From: Proteobacteria bacterium SG_bin6
GTDB lineage: Bacteria; Pseudomonadota; Alphaproteobacteria; Sphingomonadales; Sphingomonadaceae
Assembly (NCBI GenBank): GCA_002083435.1
Contig: LWDJ01000001.1
Coordinates: 1 to 32,603, forward strand
DNA: 32,603 nucleotides
Direction of reading: 5' to 3'
Both the position numbers and the translations under genes were made by a program. This document shows, piece by piece, positions 7,596 to 16,500 of the stretch. Each line of letters begins with the position of its first letter. The stretch's first letter is position 1. The notes under the pieces are model-generated. The model saw only the letters and a list, made by a program, of their open reading frames with translations. It searched no databases and was not told the origin of the DNA.

Positions 7596-8969
7596 TCATG
7601 CCGGCGAAACAATCCCCGGTGGCGGCAGGCCAAGCCAGATGCGCGCGGCTGGCCAGCGGCGCAGCACCAGCCGCTCGACCAGCAGCACCGCGAGCAGCGA
7701 CAGCCCGAACAGCGGCAGCAGCACCCCGAGCAGCACGAGAAGCACGCCAAACCCGCGCGCGAAACCCGGGCGCGGGCGTGGCGGTGGCGCGCCCAGCCGT
7801 CCCGCCGGTCGCCGCCGCAGCCATAGCACGACGCTGCTCACCGAAAGCAACATCAGCCCCAAGGCGGTCAGCAGGTTGAGCAGCTGGTTCGCCCAACCGA
7901 ACGCCTGGCCCTCATGGATCGCCACCCCCCAGCCGACCAGCCGATCGATCAGCTTGCGGCCCGCGAAATCGCGGCGCCCGAGGATGCGGCCATCGGCGGT
8001 GAGCGTCAGATCGCTGCGCAGCGGGCGGTTGGCCGCATCCGACTTCGCCGTCCAGGGCTGGCCCGGCGCGGTGGGCGGCGCGATCAGCACCGGCGGCGCC
8101 AGGCGCTGCTGGGCGACGACCGGCACCAGCCGATCGAGCGGATGCTCGTCGCCGGGCGGGTGCGCCATCGTCATCCCCTGATGCTCGGCATGGTCGTTCA
8201 TCATCGCGCGCGTCCCGGCATCGAAAGCCGCCCGTTCGGCGAGCATCGCGGCCTGGCCGCTCGACCAATCCTGCTTCACCTGCCCCTCCGTGACGCTGCG
8301 TACCGCTTTCAGATAGCCGCCCCAGCTCTTCGCCCAGGGCAGCCCGGAGAGCAGCAGAAACAGCGCCATCGCCGACACCCAGAAGCCGGTGACGGCATGA
8401 AGATCGCGCCACAACGCCCGCCGTCCGCGCCCCAGCCGGGGATAGACGACGCCCGCCAACCCGCCCCCGTGCGGCCACCACAGCAGCAGCCCGCTCACCA
8501 GCATGATGATCGCCCAGCTCGCGGCGAGTTCGACCAGATACGATCCGGTGTCGCCCGCGAGCAGTTCGCCGTGCAAGCGGAAGACGATCCGCATCGGCCG
8601 GCTATCCTCATCGACTCGCGCCAGGATTGCGAGGCTTTGCGGGTGGACATAGACGCGCGTTTCCGCGCGCCCGCGCCCGACGATCACCTGCGCGGCGTCA
8701 CCTGGCGCCTCCGGCAGCTGATAGCGGTGGAACACCGCCCCCGGCACCGCCGCCACCGCCGCCGCCACCTGCGCCGAGGGCGCGGCCGCTGGTCCGGTCC
8801 GGGCAAGCCCGCGATACGGCGCGTCGAGCCATGCCTCCACCTGCGGCCGGAACAGATAGATGCCGCCGGTGATCGACAGCCACAGCACGAACGGCACACA
8901 GAACAGGCCGGCATAGAAATGCCAGCGCCACAAGGCGGGCCGCCGGGGCCAGGAACGATTGCTTGCCAT
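7596..8969 (-). CDS. PepSY-associated membrane protein, metal-uptake type
   Basis: Inner-membrane protein of the PepSY_TM family, usually partnered with TonB-dependent metal or siderophore receptors and thought to reduce or pass on the metal in the periplasm. The 457-residue product has membrane segments at about 18-40, 146-166, 193-212 and a cluster after 360. The start (WRWHFYAGLFCVPFVLWLSI) and the HGELLAGDTGSYLVELAASW and LWRDLHAVTGFW pieces are typical. A periplasmic stretch at about 256-276 holds four Met and four His (M256, M257, H260, H263, M266, M268, H270, H276), which suggests copper or another soft metal. Its ATG overlaps the TGA of the TonB receptor gene, so the two are translationally coupled. 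Function is inferred from family and context. Confidence 0.88.
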   Translation of the reverse strand: MASNRSWPRRPALWRWHFYAGLFCVPFVLWLSITGGIYLFRPQVEAWLDAPYRGLARTGPAAAPSAQVAAAVAAVPGAVFHRYQLPEAPGDAAQVIVGRGRAETRVYVHPQSLAILARVDEDSRPMRIVFRLHGELLAGDTGSYLVELAASWAIIMLVSGLLLWWPHGGGLAGVVYPRLGRGRRALWRDLHAVTGFWVSAMALFLLLSGLPWAKSWGGYLKAVRSVTEGQVKQDWSSGQAAMLAERAAFDAGTRAMMNDHAEHQGMTMAHPPGDEHPLDRLVPVVAQQRLAPPVLIAPPTAPGQPWTAKSDAANRPLRSDLTLTADGRILGRRDFAGRKLIDRLVGWGVAIHEGQAFGWANQLLNLLTALGLMLLSVSSVVLWLRRRPAGRLGAPPPRPRPGFARGFGVLLVLLGVLLPLFGLSLLAVLLVERLVLRRWPAARIWLGLPPPGIVSPA

Positions 8970-11197
8970 CAGAACCTCGTCTTCACGCCGCCGAACAGCG
9001 TTCGCGGCTGGCCGGCGTAGATGCTTCCCGTCACCCCGCGCAGAACACTCGCCCCGTTCTGCGCGCCCGTCGCGCCCAGGCTGTTGGCGATCACCGACGC
9101 CGAACCGACATAAGTCGCGTCGAGCGCGTTCTGGACCGACAGATACAGGCTGAACCGGCCCCCACCCGCCGGCGGATCATAATGCAGGTTGAGGTTGAGC
9201 AGCGCGTAGCCGGGGATGCGCAGCTGGTTGCCATTGTCGATGAAATAGCCGCCGCGCCAGGTGACCTCGGCGAAGCCTCCGAGCCCTTGCCGGTGACCGC
9301 TCGGCTGGTCAAAACCCGCGCGCAGGTTGAGGAAATGCGGGATGACGCCGGGAATGGCGTTGCCACCACGGGAAAACAGCAGCGATTGCTGGCCGTTGCT
9401 CAGTCTTTCGGAGAAATCGGTGTAGAATTGATCGGTATAGCCATAGCTTAGGTCGACTTTCGTCCCCGGCAGCGCGCGCGGGCGCCAACCGATCGCCAGG
9501 TCGATCCCGCGATGCACGGAGCGCGGCGCGTTGGCGGTATAGCTCAACAGATTGACCCCCGCCGACTGGGTGATCAGCTCGTTGCGGAACCATTCCTGAT
9601 AGAGCGCGAGCGACACGGTGAGCGTGGGAAGCGTCACCTCGGCGCCAAGCTCGGCGCCGATGTTGCTCTGCGCCTTCAGGGCCAGGTTGTTGCCGAACAC
9701 CCCCTGCGGCGTGACGAACAAGTTGCCCGACTGCGGAATGCCATAGCCGGTCGCGACCCGCGCGTGGAGGTTAACCTCCCGGGTCGCCTCCCAGGCGAGT
9801 GCCGCTTCGGGCGCGACGTTCCAGAAGCCCCGATTCGCTGGGATCGCCTGACTGCGCGGCGCCGCGTTCAGCGGATAGCTGAATACCGTCTGCGTCATCA
9901 CGATCGTCGAGCGCTCGGCGCCGAGCCCGGCGATCAGTTGCAGGCGCGGGGTCATCGCCAGCTCCTGCCGCGCGCGCAGACCCCAGTTCTGCACATCGCC
10001 CGTCACGGTCTGTGCGAGCGCGCCCAGCCGCTCGCGGCCGCCCGGCGCCTTGTTGAAGGTGAAGCTACGGTTATCGAGGAGGTTGTAGAAGAAACCGACA
10101 AAGCTGGTCGAACTCAGGCCGAATAGGCGGCCGTGGCGGGTAAGCTCGCTCGTCAGGTTCAGGCTGTTGAGCGTGCCGCGGAACGGCGTCGCGTTCGTCG
10201 GCTGGAAAGCGTCGCGATTGTCGAGCGTGACTTGGGTGCGCCAGCTGAGGCCCGCGCTCAAGTCATGCTCATGGCGCAGCCCCAGGATCAGGCGGCGATC
10301 GTCGCGGGCGAGATCGGCCTCGGTGGCGCTTTCGCTTACCCGCGCGCCATTGATGCCATTGGCGAACACGGCGATCGCGCCGCACCCCGCCGCCGCCCGC
10401 GCCGCTACCGCGCAGCCCTGCTGATAGGGATTGGCGCGATACTGATCGAACGACAGCCGGGTCGAGAGGCGGAACAGCCCCTGATTCGCGATGAACTTCA
10501 CCGCGACCCGATCGCGGGCGCCCAAATCGGCGGTCGCATAGGCGTTCAGCGTGACGGTTCGGTAGTCGTTATGCGCGGTCGCGCCGTCCGCGCCGGCGAA
10601 ACTCGCGAAGATCGCGGCGTCGTGACGTGGTCCGCTATCGCCGATTGTTGCATAGACGTTGCCGAAACCATCGCCCCCCAAATCGCTGCCGAACAGGCCC
10701 CCGTTCAACCCGCGCCGGGTGCGGAAATTGACCGCGCCGCCCAGCGCGTAATTGCCGTAGCGCGCCGAGGAAGGCCCGCGCAGCACCTCGATCGCCGCAT
10801 AAGCGTGCGGATCGGCGAGATCGAACCGGGCGAGACCATCGGGCTGGGTGACCGGAAAATCATCCTCGAACACCTGGATGTTGCGCGCGCCGAAGCTGTT
10901 GCGCGCGTTGGAGCCGCGGATCGAGACGCCCACGTCGCGCGGACCATTACCCTGGATCACCGCGACGCCGGGCACGAGGCGGAGAAAGTCCGCCACATTG
11001 GTCGCGGGGGTGGTTCGCACCGCCGACTCGTCGATCCGGGTCGCGGCCTGGCTCTTGGTCACCTCGGTCGCGGGCAGTGCCCGGGCGACCACGGTGACTT
11101 CCTCGGTCGAGTCGGCAGGGCCATCATTGGGAGCCGCATGGGCGGCACAGGGAAGCAGCACCACGCCCAGCGCGGCACCGTTAATAAGTCTAAGCAT
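8969..11197 (-). CDS. TonB-dependent outer-membrane receptor
   Basis: Outer-membrane active transporter of 742 residues powered by TonB-ExbBD. A signal peptide (LRLINGAALGVVLLPCAAHA, after the initial Met) is followed by EEVTVVARA as a likely TonB-box region, the plug domain (FLRLVPGVAVIQGNGPRDVG, then VLRGPSSARYGNYALGGAV) and a long beta-barrel ending in the C-terminal Phe (FGGVKTRF). The ATG at 11197 is chosen over the upstream open frame, which is Arg/Ala-rich low-complexity; AAGG lies about 10 nt before the ATG. The gene sits between a DUF2946-like gene (74 nt upstream) and the coupled PepSY gene, an arrangement typical of iron or copper acquisition loci. Ligand unknown; the His/Met-rich PepSY partner makes copper a reasonable guess. 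Confidence 0.92.
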   Translation of the reverse strand: MLRLINGAALGVVLLPCAAHAAPNDGPADSTEEVTVVARALPATEVTKSQAATRIDESAVRTTPATNVADFLRLVPGVAVIQGNGPRDVGVSIRGSNARNSFGARNIQVFEDDFPVTQPDGLARFDLADPHAYAAIEVLRGPSSARYGNYALGGAVNFRTRRGLNGGLFGSDLGGDGFGNVYATIGDSGPRHDAAIFASFAGADGATAHNDYRTVTLNAYATADLGARDRVAVKFIANQGLFRLSTRLSFDQYRANPYQQGCAVAARAAAGCGAIAVFANGINGARVSESATEADLARDDRRLILGLRHEHDLSAGLSWRTQVTLDNRDAFQPTNATPFRGTLNSLNLTSELTRHGRLFGLSSTSFVGFFYNLLDNRSFTFNKAPGGRERLGALAQTVTGDVQNWGLRARQELAMTPRLQLIAGLGAERSTIVMTQTVFSYPLNAAPRSQAIPANRGFWNVAPEAALAWEATREVNLHARVATGYGIPQSGNLFVTPQGVFGNNLALKAQSNIGAELGAEVTLPTLTVSLALYQEWFRNELITQSAGVNLLSYTANAPRSVHRGIDLAIGWRPRALPGTKVDLSYGYTDQFYTDFSERLSNGQQSLLFSRGGNAIPGVIPHFLNLRAGFDQPSGHRQGLGGFAEVTWRGGYFIDNGNQLRIPGYALLNLNLHYDPPAGGGRFSLYLSVQNALDATYVGSASVIANSLGATGAQNGASVLRGVTGSIYAGQPRTLFGGVKTRF

Positions 11198-11271
11198 GAC
11201 AATACCTTGGAACAAGTTCCGCGCGTCAAATCCGCGCGCCGATCGCCCGCGTCGGCGGGCGGTGAAGGGAT

Positions 11272-11679
11272 TCAGGCCAGGGCGGGTGGGCCGCGCAGCG
11301 GCGGGCGCAGCGCGGCGGGCGCGCGCAGCGCCGGGCTCTGTTGACGACGCAGCACCGCGCCGAACGCCGCCAGGATCGCGAGGGCGAGCAATAGCAGCGG
11401 CGCGCCGCCGAGCACCGGCGCGGCGAGCCCGGCGAACCCGCACGGCGCCAGCTTATGCGGGTCACCCGCCGGGGATTCTTGGTGATCCTGTGGCGCACCC
11501 AGCGGCACGTCGATCGTCACGCCGGGCGCCGCGCCGCTGCACACCACCAACCGCAGGCCATGGTCGCCAAACTGCGGCATCAGCCCGCCCGGCACCAGCG
11601 CGCGGATCAGCAGCGCGAACGCGACCAGCATCGCCGCGGCGGCCCGATGTCGGCCACAAAAAGTGCGTAAGCCCCTCAT
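11272..11679 (-). CDS. DUF2946-like membrane protein
   Basis: Small protein of 135 residues with an N-terminal hydrophobic segment (AAAAMLVAFALLIRALVPGG), a periplasmic-looking middle with Cys and His (VVCSG at about 47, DHQ, DPHKLAPCGF), a second hydrophobic segment (LLLLALAILAAFGAVL) and the ending RPPLRGPPALA. This layout and the LRGPPA ending match DUF2946 proteins, which commonly stand next to TonB receptor and PepSY genes. Cys/His spacing suggests metal contact; function is not established. The start has no clear ribosome site, and Met17 is an alternative. It is the first gene of the minus-strand run leading to the receptor. Confidence 0.75.
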   Translation of the reverse strand: MRGLRTFCGRHRAAAAMLVAFALLIRALVPGGLMPQFGDHGLRLVVCSGAAPGVTIDVPLGAPQDHQESPAGDPHKLAPCGFAGLAAPVLGGAPLLLLALAILAAFGAVLRRQQSPALRAPAALRPPLRGPPALA

Positions 11680-11960
11680 TCAACTGGCGGCGCTAGCAGA
11701 TGGCGGGGACGCCGTCACCCCGGATGCCCGTCATCGCCAATATCGCCACTTACCGCGCAACAATCATCCGCGCCAAGCTATTGGCATGGCGTGGTCAAAA
11801 GCCATGGTAGATGTACGATCGAAGCGGTTTTGCGGAAGATACTTATTCTGGGTCAACAACTTACCCCGCTAATTCGTGGTTAACCCGCCGTAGAATCGAC
11901 AGCTGGAACGATTTCGTGGGCGGCGGATAGTGACAGCGTTGCCAGCGGGGGTTGGTGGTA
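11680..11960. other. Intergenic region between divergent DUF2946-like and MraZ-like genes
   Basis: About 280 bases without a convincing gene. The right half is richer in A+T than its surroundings (about 11820-11930), as expected for a promoter region serving one or both divergent genes. I could not assign -35/-10 boxes or a known operator with confidence. Confidence 0.5.
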
Positions 11961-12524
11961 ATGAACAAACCATATGTCGGTGCCCGGCTATGCCAGGTCG
12001 ATCCCGATGGATCGATCGAACTGCCGCCGTTTCTTCTTCAATTGGCGAGCGAACGATCGCCCAACTGGCTGCTGTTCGCGGGGCCAGATCCCGACGCGCC
12101 GTGTCTGTGCCTGTTCGATGAGCGTGCTCTGGCCGAGCGGCTGGAGCAGGCTGGCGGGGGGCGGCGGGCACAGCGCAATTTCGGTTTTTTCGAGCCGGCG
12201 CCGTTCTTTTCCAGCGGCCGGCTGCAACTGCCGGCGATCGCCCGGGCCGGCGGCTGGCTGGGCGCGGACGCGCTGCTGATCGGCGCCGGTGACCGGCTCG
12301 AAGTCTGGGATCCCGATATCGCCGCAACGCGCGGCTGCGGCACGGTGGCCGCGCTCGCGCAACTGCACCGCCGGCTCTCTCTTCCCCAGGAGGACGATAA
12401 TGACCCGTTACTCCCCTTATCCGACGCCGTTATCCGCCCCTTCCCCGCGCCGGGGCGAGGCCCTCTCCGGGCCGCTCGTCGCCGTACGGCGCAGCCTGTG
12501 GGGTCCCCGGCACGCGCAGCTTGA
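11961..12524 (+). CDS. Stand-alone MraZ-like (double AbrB-fold) protein
   Basis: The product (187 residues from ATG 11961) has the two-part layout of MraZ: an N-terminal half with QVDPDGSIELPPFLL and a C-terminal half with SSGRLQLPAIARAGGWLGAD leading to ALLIGAGDRLEVWDPDIAA. The second half closely follows the MraZ pattern G-R-(hydrophobic)-x-(hydrophobic)-P ... L-x-G-x-G-x-x-(F/L)-E-(hydrophobic)-W. Genuine MraZ represses the dcw cell-division cluster; no mraW, ftsL or ftsI gene is nearby, so this is a paralogue or relative with unknown target. The N-terminal half lacks the usual D-x-K-G-R. MraZ-type proteins end near residue 140-150; here the frame runs about 40 residues further as a low-complexity Arg/Pro tail that overlaps the next ORF by 125 nt. 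TTG 11952 and GTG 11955 are alternative starts. Confidence 0.65.
   Translation: MNKPYVGARLCQVDPDGSIELPPFLLQLASERSPNWLLFAGPDPDAPCLCLFDERALAERLEQAGGGRRAQRNFGFFEPAPFFSSGRLQLPAIARAGGWLGADALLIGAGDRLEVWDPDIAATRGCGTVAALAQLHRRLSLPQEDDNDPLLPLSDAVIRPFPAPGRGPLRAARRRTAQPVGSPARAA
12388..12393 (+). promoter_or_regulatory. Perfect Shine-Dalgarno AGGAGG inside the MraZ-like gene
   Basis: AGGAGG lies six bases before the ATG at 12400. It is one of the strongest ribosome sites in the window and is the main evidence that the small overlapping ORF is translated. Confidence 0.7.
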
Positions 12525-12696
12525 GTGGCGTGGGCGCACAGAGCCAGTGTCATCGCTGCCACTGATGGTGCAAGCGGTAGGTGCCATGCTCTATTGGGCG
12601 ATGCTCGATCGCCGGCGCGTCGCCGCCAAGCCGACGAGCAAGGCGATCGCGCTGCGGGCCGCGAGTGTCCGCCCGCGCCGGGCGAAACGGCCTTGA
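12400..12696 (+). CDS. Small basic protein of unknown function overlapping the MraZ-like gene
   Basis: A 98-residue ORF preceded by a perfect AGGAGG at ideal spacing. It overlaps the 3' end of the MraZ-like frame by 125 nt in another frame. The sequence is rich in Arg, Ala and Pro, with a central hydrophobic stretch (SLPLMVQAVGAMLYWAMLD) and a strongly basic end (SVRPRRAKRP). No family is recognised. Translation initiation looks real, but the first 40 codons share DNA with the MraZ-like tail, so one of the two readings there may be spurious. It converges on the PilZ gene, 14 nt between the stops. Confidence 0.5.
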   Translation: MTRYSPYPTPLSAPSPRRGEALSGPLVAVRRSLWGPRHAQLEWRGRTEPVSSLPLMVQAVGAMLYWAMLDRRRVAAKPTSKAIALRAASVRPRRAKRP

Positions 12697-12710
12697 TCAT
12701 GGCGCGCGGA

Positions 12711-13313
12711 TCAGGCCGCCGAAGCGCCCCGCGCGCTGGCTGCGTCGAACTGATCGATCGACAGCGGCTGGGTCAGTTGCACGCCAGCCCGGCCGTTGCG
12801 CGACCAGCGCACCTGCGCGACCAGCCCGCCCAGTTCGCCGGTGCTGATCTCGATGCGCTGACCTGGCAGCAGCGGCAACGCGGTCTCGATCATCATGCCA
12901 CCGCGCGACACGTTGCGGATCGTCGCGGCCCGGCTGATACCGTTGACCGCGATCGTCGCGACCCGCGCGACACGGTAACGCGGCGCCCGCGCCGCGCGCT
13001 CGCCCTGGCCACGTCCGTGCAGCACGTCGAGCGGAAGCCTATTGAAGAATTCGATCCCGATCAGCGCCTCGCGATTCCAGCGCACCCGGCCGCCGATCCG
13101 GTGGCCATTCTCAAAGAGCAGCTCGATCGTGACGCCGGGCGCGAGGGCGACTTCGGCCGCGCCCGAAGCACCGAAGCCCGAAAGATTTTGCAGATCAAAG
13201 CGGTGGACCGCGCCGTCGGTGAGCAGCTGGATGCTGCGGCCCTCCTGCTCGTGCCGCTCTTCCCGGCGCGCGGGATGCTGCCCCATTGTTCTGAGCATGG
13301 GTTGGCGGGTCAC
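12711..13313 (-). CDS. PilZ domain protein (probably tandem)
   Basis: Likely c-di-GMP-responsive protein of 200 residues. The second half is a clear PilZ domain: basic start RAPRYRVARVATIAVNG, then IRNVSRGGMMIET with the N-x-S-x-x-G motif, and VAQVRWSRNGRAGVQL at its end. The first half (about 20-100) has the same fold pattern in weaker form (DLQNLSGFGASGAAEVAL, then GGRVRWNREALIGIEFF), so it is probably a degenerate PilZ copy. Ligand binding is expected for the second domain, which keeps R-x-x-x-R (RYRVAR) and the Asn-Ser-Gly triad. It lies next to the hybrid kinase gene, divergently. Output partner unknown; the protein has no other domain. Confidence 0.85.
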   Translation of the reverse strand: MTRQPMLRTMGQHPARREERHEQEGRSIQLLTDGAVHRFDLQNLSGFGASGAAEVALAPGVTIELLFENGHRIGGRVRWNREALIGIEFFNRLPLDVLHGRGQGERAARAPRYRVARVATIAVNGISRAATIRNVSRGGMMIETALPLLPGQRIEISTGELGGLVAQVRWSRNGRAGVQLTQPLSIDQFDAASARGASAA

Positions 13314-13507
13314 CGATCGTCTCCTGCGCGCAGAACAAAGTCGTTGACTGTCAAGCGTTTAGTGCAACGTCAGCAATAGCGCGTGCCTGGTTTCGATGAA
13401 GTTACCGAACCGGGCGGGAAAGTCACCGCCGTAAATTTGCGGGGTATGGAGAACGGTCCGTTTCGCATGAAAACTATGCTATGTCCGGCTGATAGAAACG
13501 GCCGCGG

Positions 13508-16500
13508 ATGACGTCGGCCCTGGTGATGGAAGGCGGGTTCAGGGTGCTGGCGGCGATAACGACAACCACATCCGATCTGGCTCGACTGTTCTTCGAGAAT
13601 CACCCCGATCCGATGGGGATTTTCGACGTCGGAACCGACACGCTCATCGATGCGAACGCCGCCGCCACGCGCATCTACGGCTATAGCCTGGACGAATTGC
13701 GCGGGATGAGCATCGAGCGGTTACGCGTAACGCGCGAACCGGTGTTCAGCGAGCCGGGCTCGGGCGCGCAGCAGACCTTCTACGCCGTGCACCGCCGCAA
13801 GGATGGCAGCACGTTCGACGCGTTCGTCCGCACCTATGCCACCGAAGTCAACGATCGCGCGTGTGTGATCGCGGTGGTGCGCGACGTAACCGAAGACCGT
13901 CGGCAGGAGATCGAGACCCGCCGCCTCGCGCGGATCAACGAGATCGCCGGCAAGATGGCCCGGCTCGGCGGGTGGACCGTCTCTCCCGAAGGAGACGTGA
14001 CCTGGACGCCGGAGGCGGCCCGCATCTTCGGGTTCACCGCTGAAACCGCGCCTGATCTGGCACGGGGATTCGAGCGGGTGGCGCCCCAACACCGCGAACG
14101 TATCCGCGAGGCATTCCGCCGCTGTCTGGAACACGGCGTCGCCTTCGATACCGTGTGCCAGCTCGACACCGATGATCGCGGGCGGATCTGGGTTCATGTC
14201 ATCGGCGAGGTGGAGCGCGATGCCGAGGGGCGCATCCGCCACTGCTTGGGCGCGACGCAGGACGTGACCGAGCTGTTCACCGCGCGCGAGGAAAGCGCGC
14301 GGCGCGGCGAGCAGCTATTCGCGGTGATCAACAGCATCAACGATCCCTTCTGCATCCTCGACACATCCGGCCGGCTCACCTTCTGCAACCAATCGGCGAC
14401 CGATCTGATCGGCCGCCCGCCAGAACTGATGACCGGCCAGTATTTCTGGGATATCTGCCCCTTCCCCGACGAAAGCACATCCACCCACACCGCGCGCAAT
14501 GCCGTGCGCGAGCGCTGCGCCGTGTCGGTCGAGCTGCATCTGCCGCATGTCCTGCGGTGGTATCGGTTCAATCTGTACCCGACCGGGCATGGGATGCTGC
14601 TGCACCTGCACGACATCACCGAGCAGCGCGAGAAAGAAGAGCAGATGCGCCTGCTGCAGGCCGCCGTCGATCGCGCGAATGACTTCGTGTTCATCCTGAG
14701 CCGCGATTTCGACGACGCAAAGGGCGGGCGGCGTATCCTCTATGCCAACCAAACCTATTTGAACGCGACCGGATTCGCGGCGGAAGACATTATCGGCCAA
14801 ACGCCGCTCGTGCTTTACGACAGCCGCAACGATCCCGCGCTGATCGAGCAAATCCAGGCAGCGGCGTCGCGCAACCAGTCGGTGCGCTGCGATCTATGGA
14901 TGCGCTGCAAGAATGGGCAGGAAATCCTGGTCGAAACCGATGCGTCGATCATCCGCGGTAGCGAAGGCGAAGTGGCAAGCTGGCTCGTCATTCAACGCCC
15001 GGTCAGCGAACAGCGGCGGGTGGAGGCGCAGTTGCGGCTCAATACCGAGCGCTTGCGGCTGATTACCCGCGCCACCAGCGACGTCATCTGGGATTATGAC
15101 GTCCATCAGGGCCGGATTTGGTGGAACGAGAATCTGCGCAACCTGCTGGGCTATGATCCCGCCACGTTCGACCCCAGCGTCGAGGGATGGGAGAATCTGA
15201 TCGTTCCCGAGGATCGCGAGCGGGTGCGAACCAGCTTCGAGGGAGCGCTCGCGGGACAGGAAACGGTGTGGCGCGCCGACTATCGGCTGAAGCGCGCCGA
15301 TGGCTCGATTGCGCACATCCTTGATCGCGGCTTCGTACTGCGCGACGAGATGAGCCGGCCGATCCGCGCGATCGGATCGATGGTGGACGTGAGCGCGCAG
15401 CGCGAGCTCGACGAGCAGCTGCGCCAAGCACAGAAGCTCGAAGCGGTGGGCCAGTTGACCGGTGGCCTGGCGCATGATTTCAACAATCTACTTACCGTCA
15501 TTCTCGGCAATGCCGAGGCGATGGCGCAAATCGCCAGCGACGACCCCGATTTGCACGTGTTGGCCAAGATGACGATGAGCGCAGCCGAACGCGGTGCCGA
15601 ACTCACCAACCGCCTGCTTGCCTTTGGCCGTCGCCAGGCGCTCGCACCACGCGATCTGGACAGCAACGAGCTGATGCAGGGCATGAGTGCGCTGCTACGC
15701 CGTACGCTGCCCGAAACGGTGCAGATCGAGCTGCAGCCCGCCGCGCAAATCTGGCCGGCACGCGCCGACCCCGGCCAGGTGGAAATCGCGCTGCTCAACC
15801 TGGCACTGAACGCGCGCGACGCGATGCCGAGCGGCGGCAGGCTGACGATCGGCACCGCCAACATCACCCAGGATAGCACGATCGGCGAGCAGGCCGATTG
15901 CATCCCGCCGGGCCAGTATGTCGCGATCTCGGTAACCGATACCGGGACCGGCATGACCCGCGAGGTGCTGCAGCGCGCTTTCGATCCGTTCTTCACCACG
16001 AAGGAAGTCGGCAAGGGCAGCGGCCTGGGACTGTCGATGGTCTACGGTTTCGCCCGCCAGTCGGGTGGAACGGTGACGATCGACACCGCATTGGGCCGTG
16101 GCACCACGGTTACCATCTACCTGCCGCGCGCGCCTGGCGAGGTCGCGGCAGCGCCGCGCTTGCGGCAGGCGCCCGATATCCCCACGGGGACCGAGACCAT
16201 CTTGGTGGTGGAGGATGACGCGCTGGTGCGCAACCATGTCTGCGCGCTGCTGCGCGGGCTGGGCTACACCGTGCTCGCCGCCGCCGATGGGCGCGAGGCG
16301 CTGCGGGTGCTGCAAAGCGACTCTGCGGTTGACTTGCTGTTCACCGATATCGTGATGCCGGGTGAGCTCGACGGCAGCGCGCTGGCGACGCTGGCACAAG
16401 ACCTGCGGAGCGGGCTGCGGTTGTTGTTCACCACCGGCTATGCCGAGGATCGCGCGCTGGACGGCGGCGATCCGCACCGTCCGGTGCGATTGGTGCAGAA

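Noticed and set aside
7559..7750. N-terminal extension of the permease
   Set aside because: The 64 residues are Cys/Arg/Gly-rich and overlap the PepSY 3' end; a strong ribosome site precedes ATG 7558.
7914..9020. Long plus-strand frame opposite the PepSY gene
   Set aside because: No family motif and antisense to a clearly conserved membrane protein.
10133..11344. Long plus-strand frame opposite the TonB receptor
   Set aside because: Antisense shadow of the plug and barrel coding sequence; no protein-like features.
11198..11443. N-terminal extension of the first TonB receptor
   Set aside because: Low-complexity Arg/Ala sequence overlapping the DUF2946-like gene; a proper signal peptide begins at 11197.
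11961..12524. Interpretation as the true cell-division mraZ gene
   Set aside because: No mraW, ftsL, ftsI or mur genes follow, and the first-half motif is degenerate.
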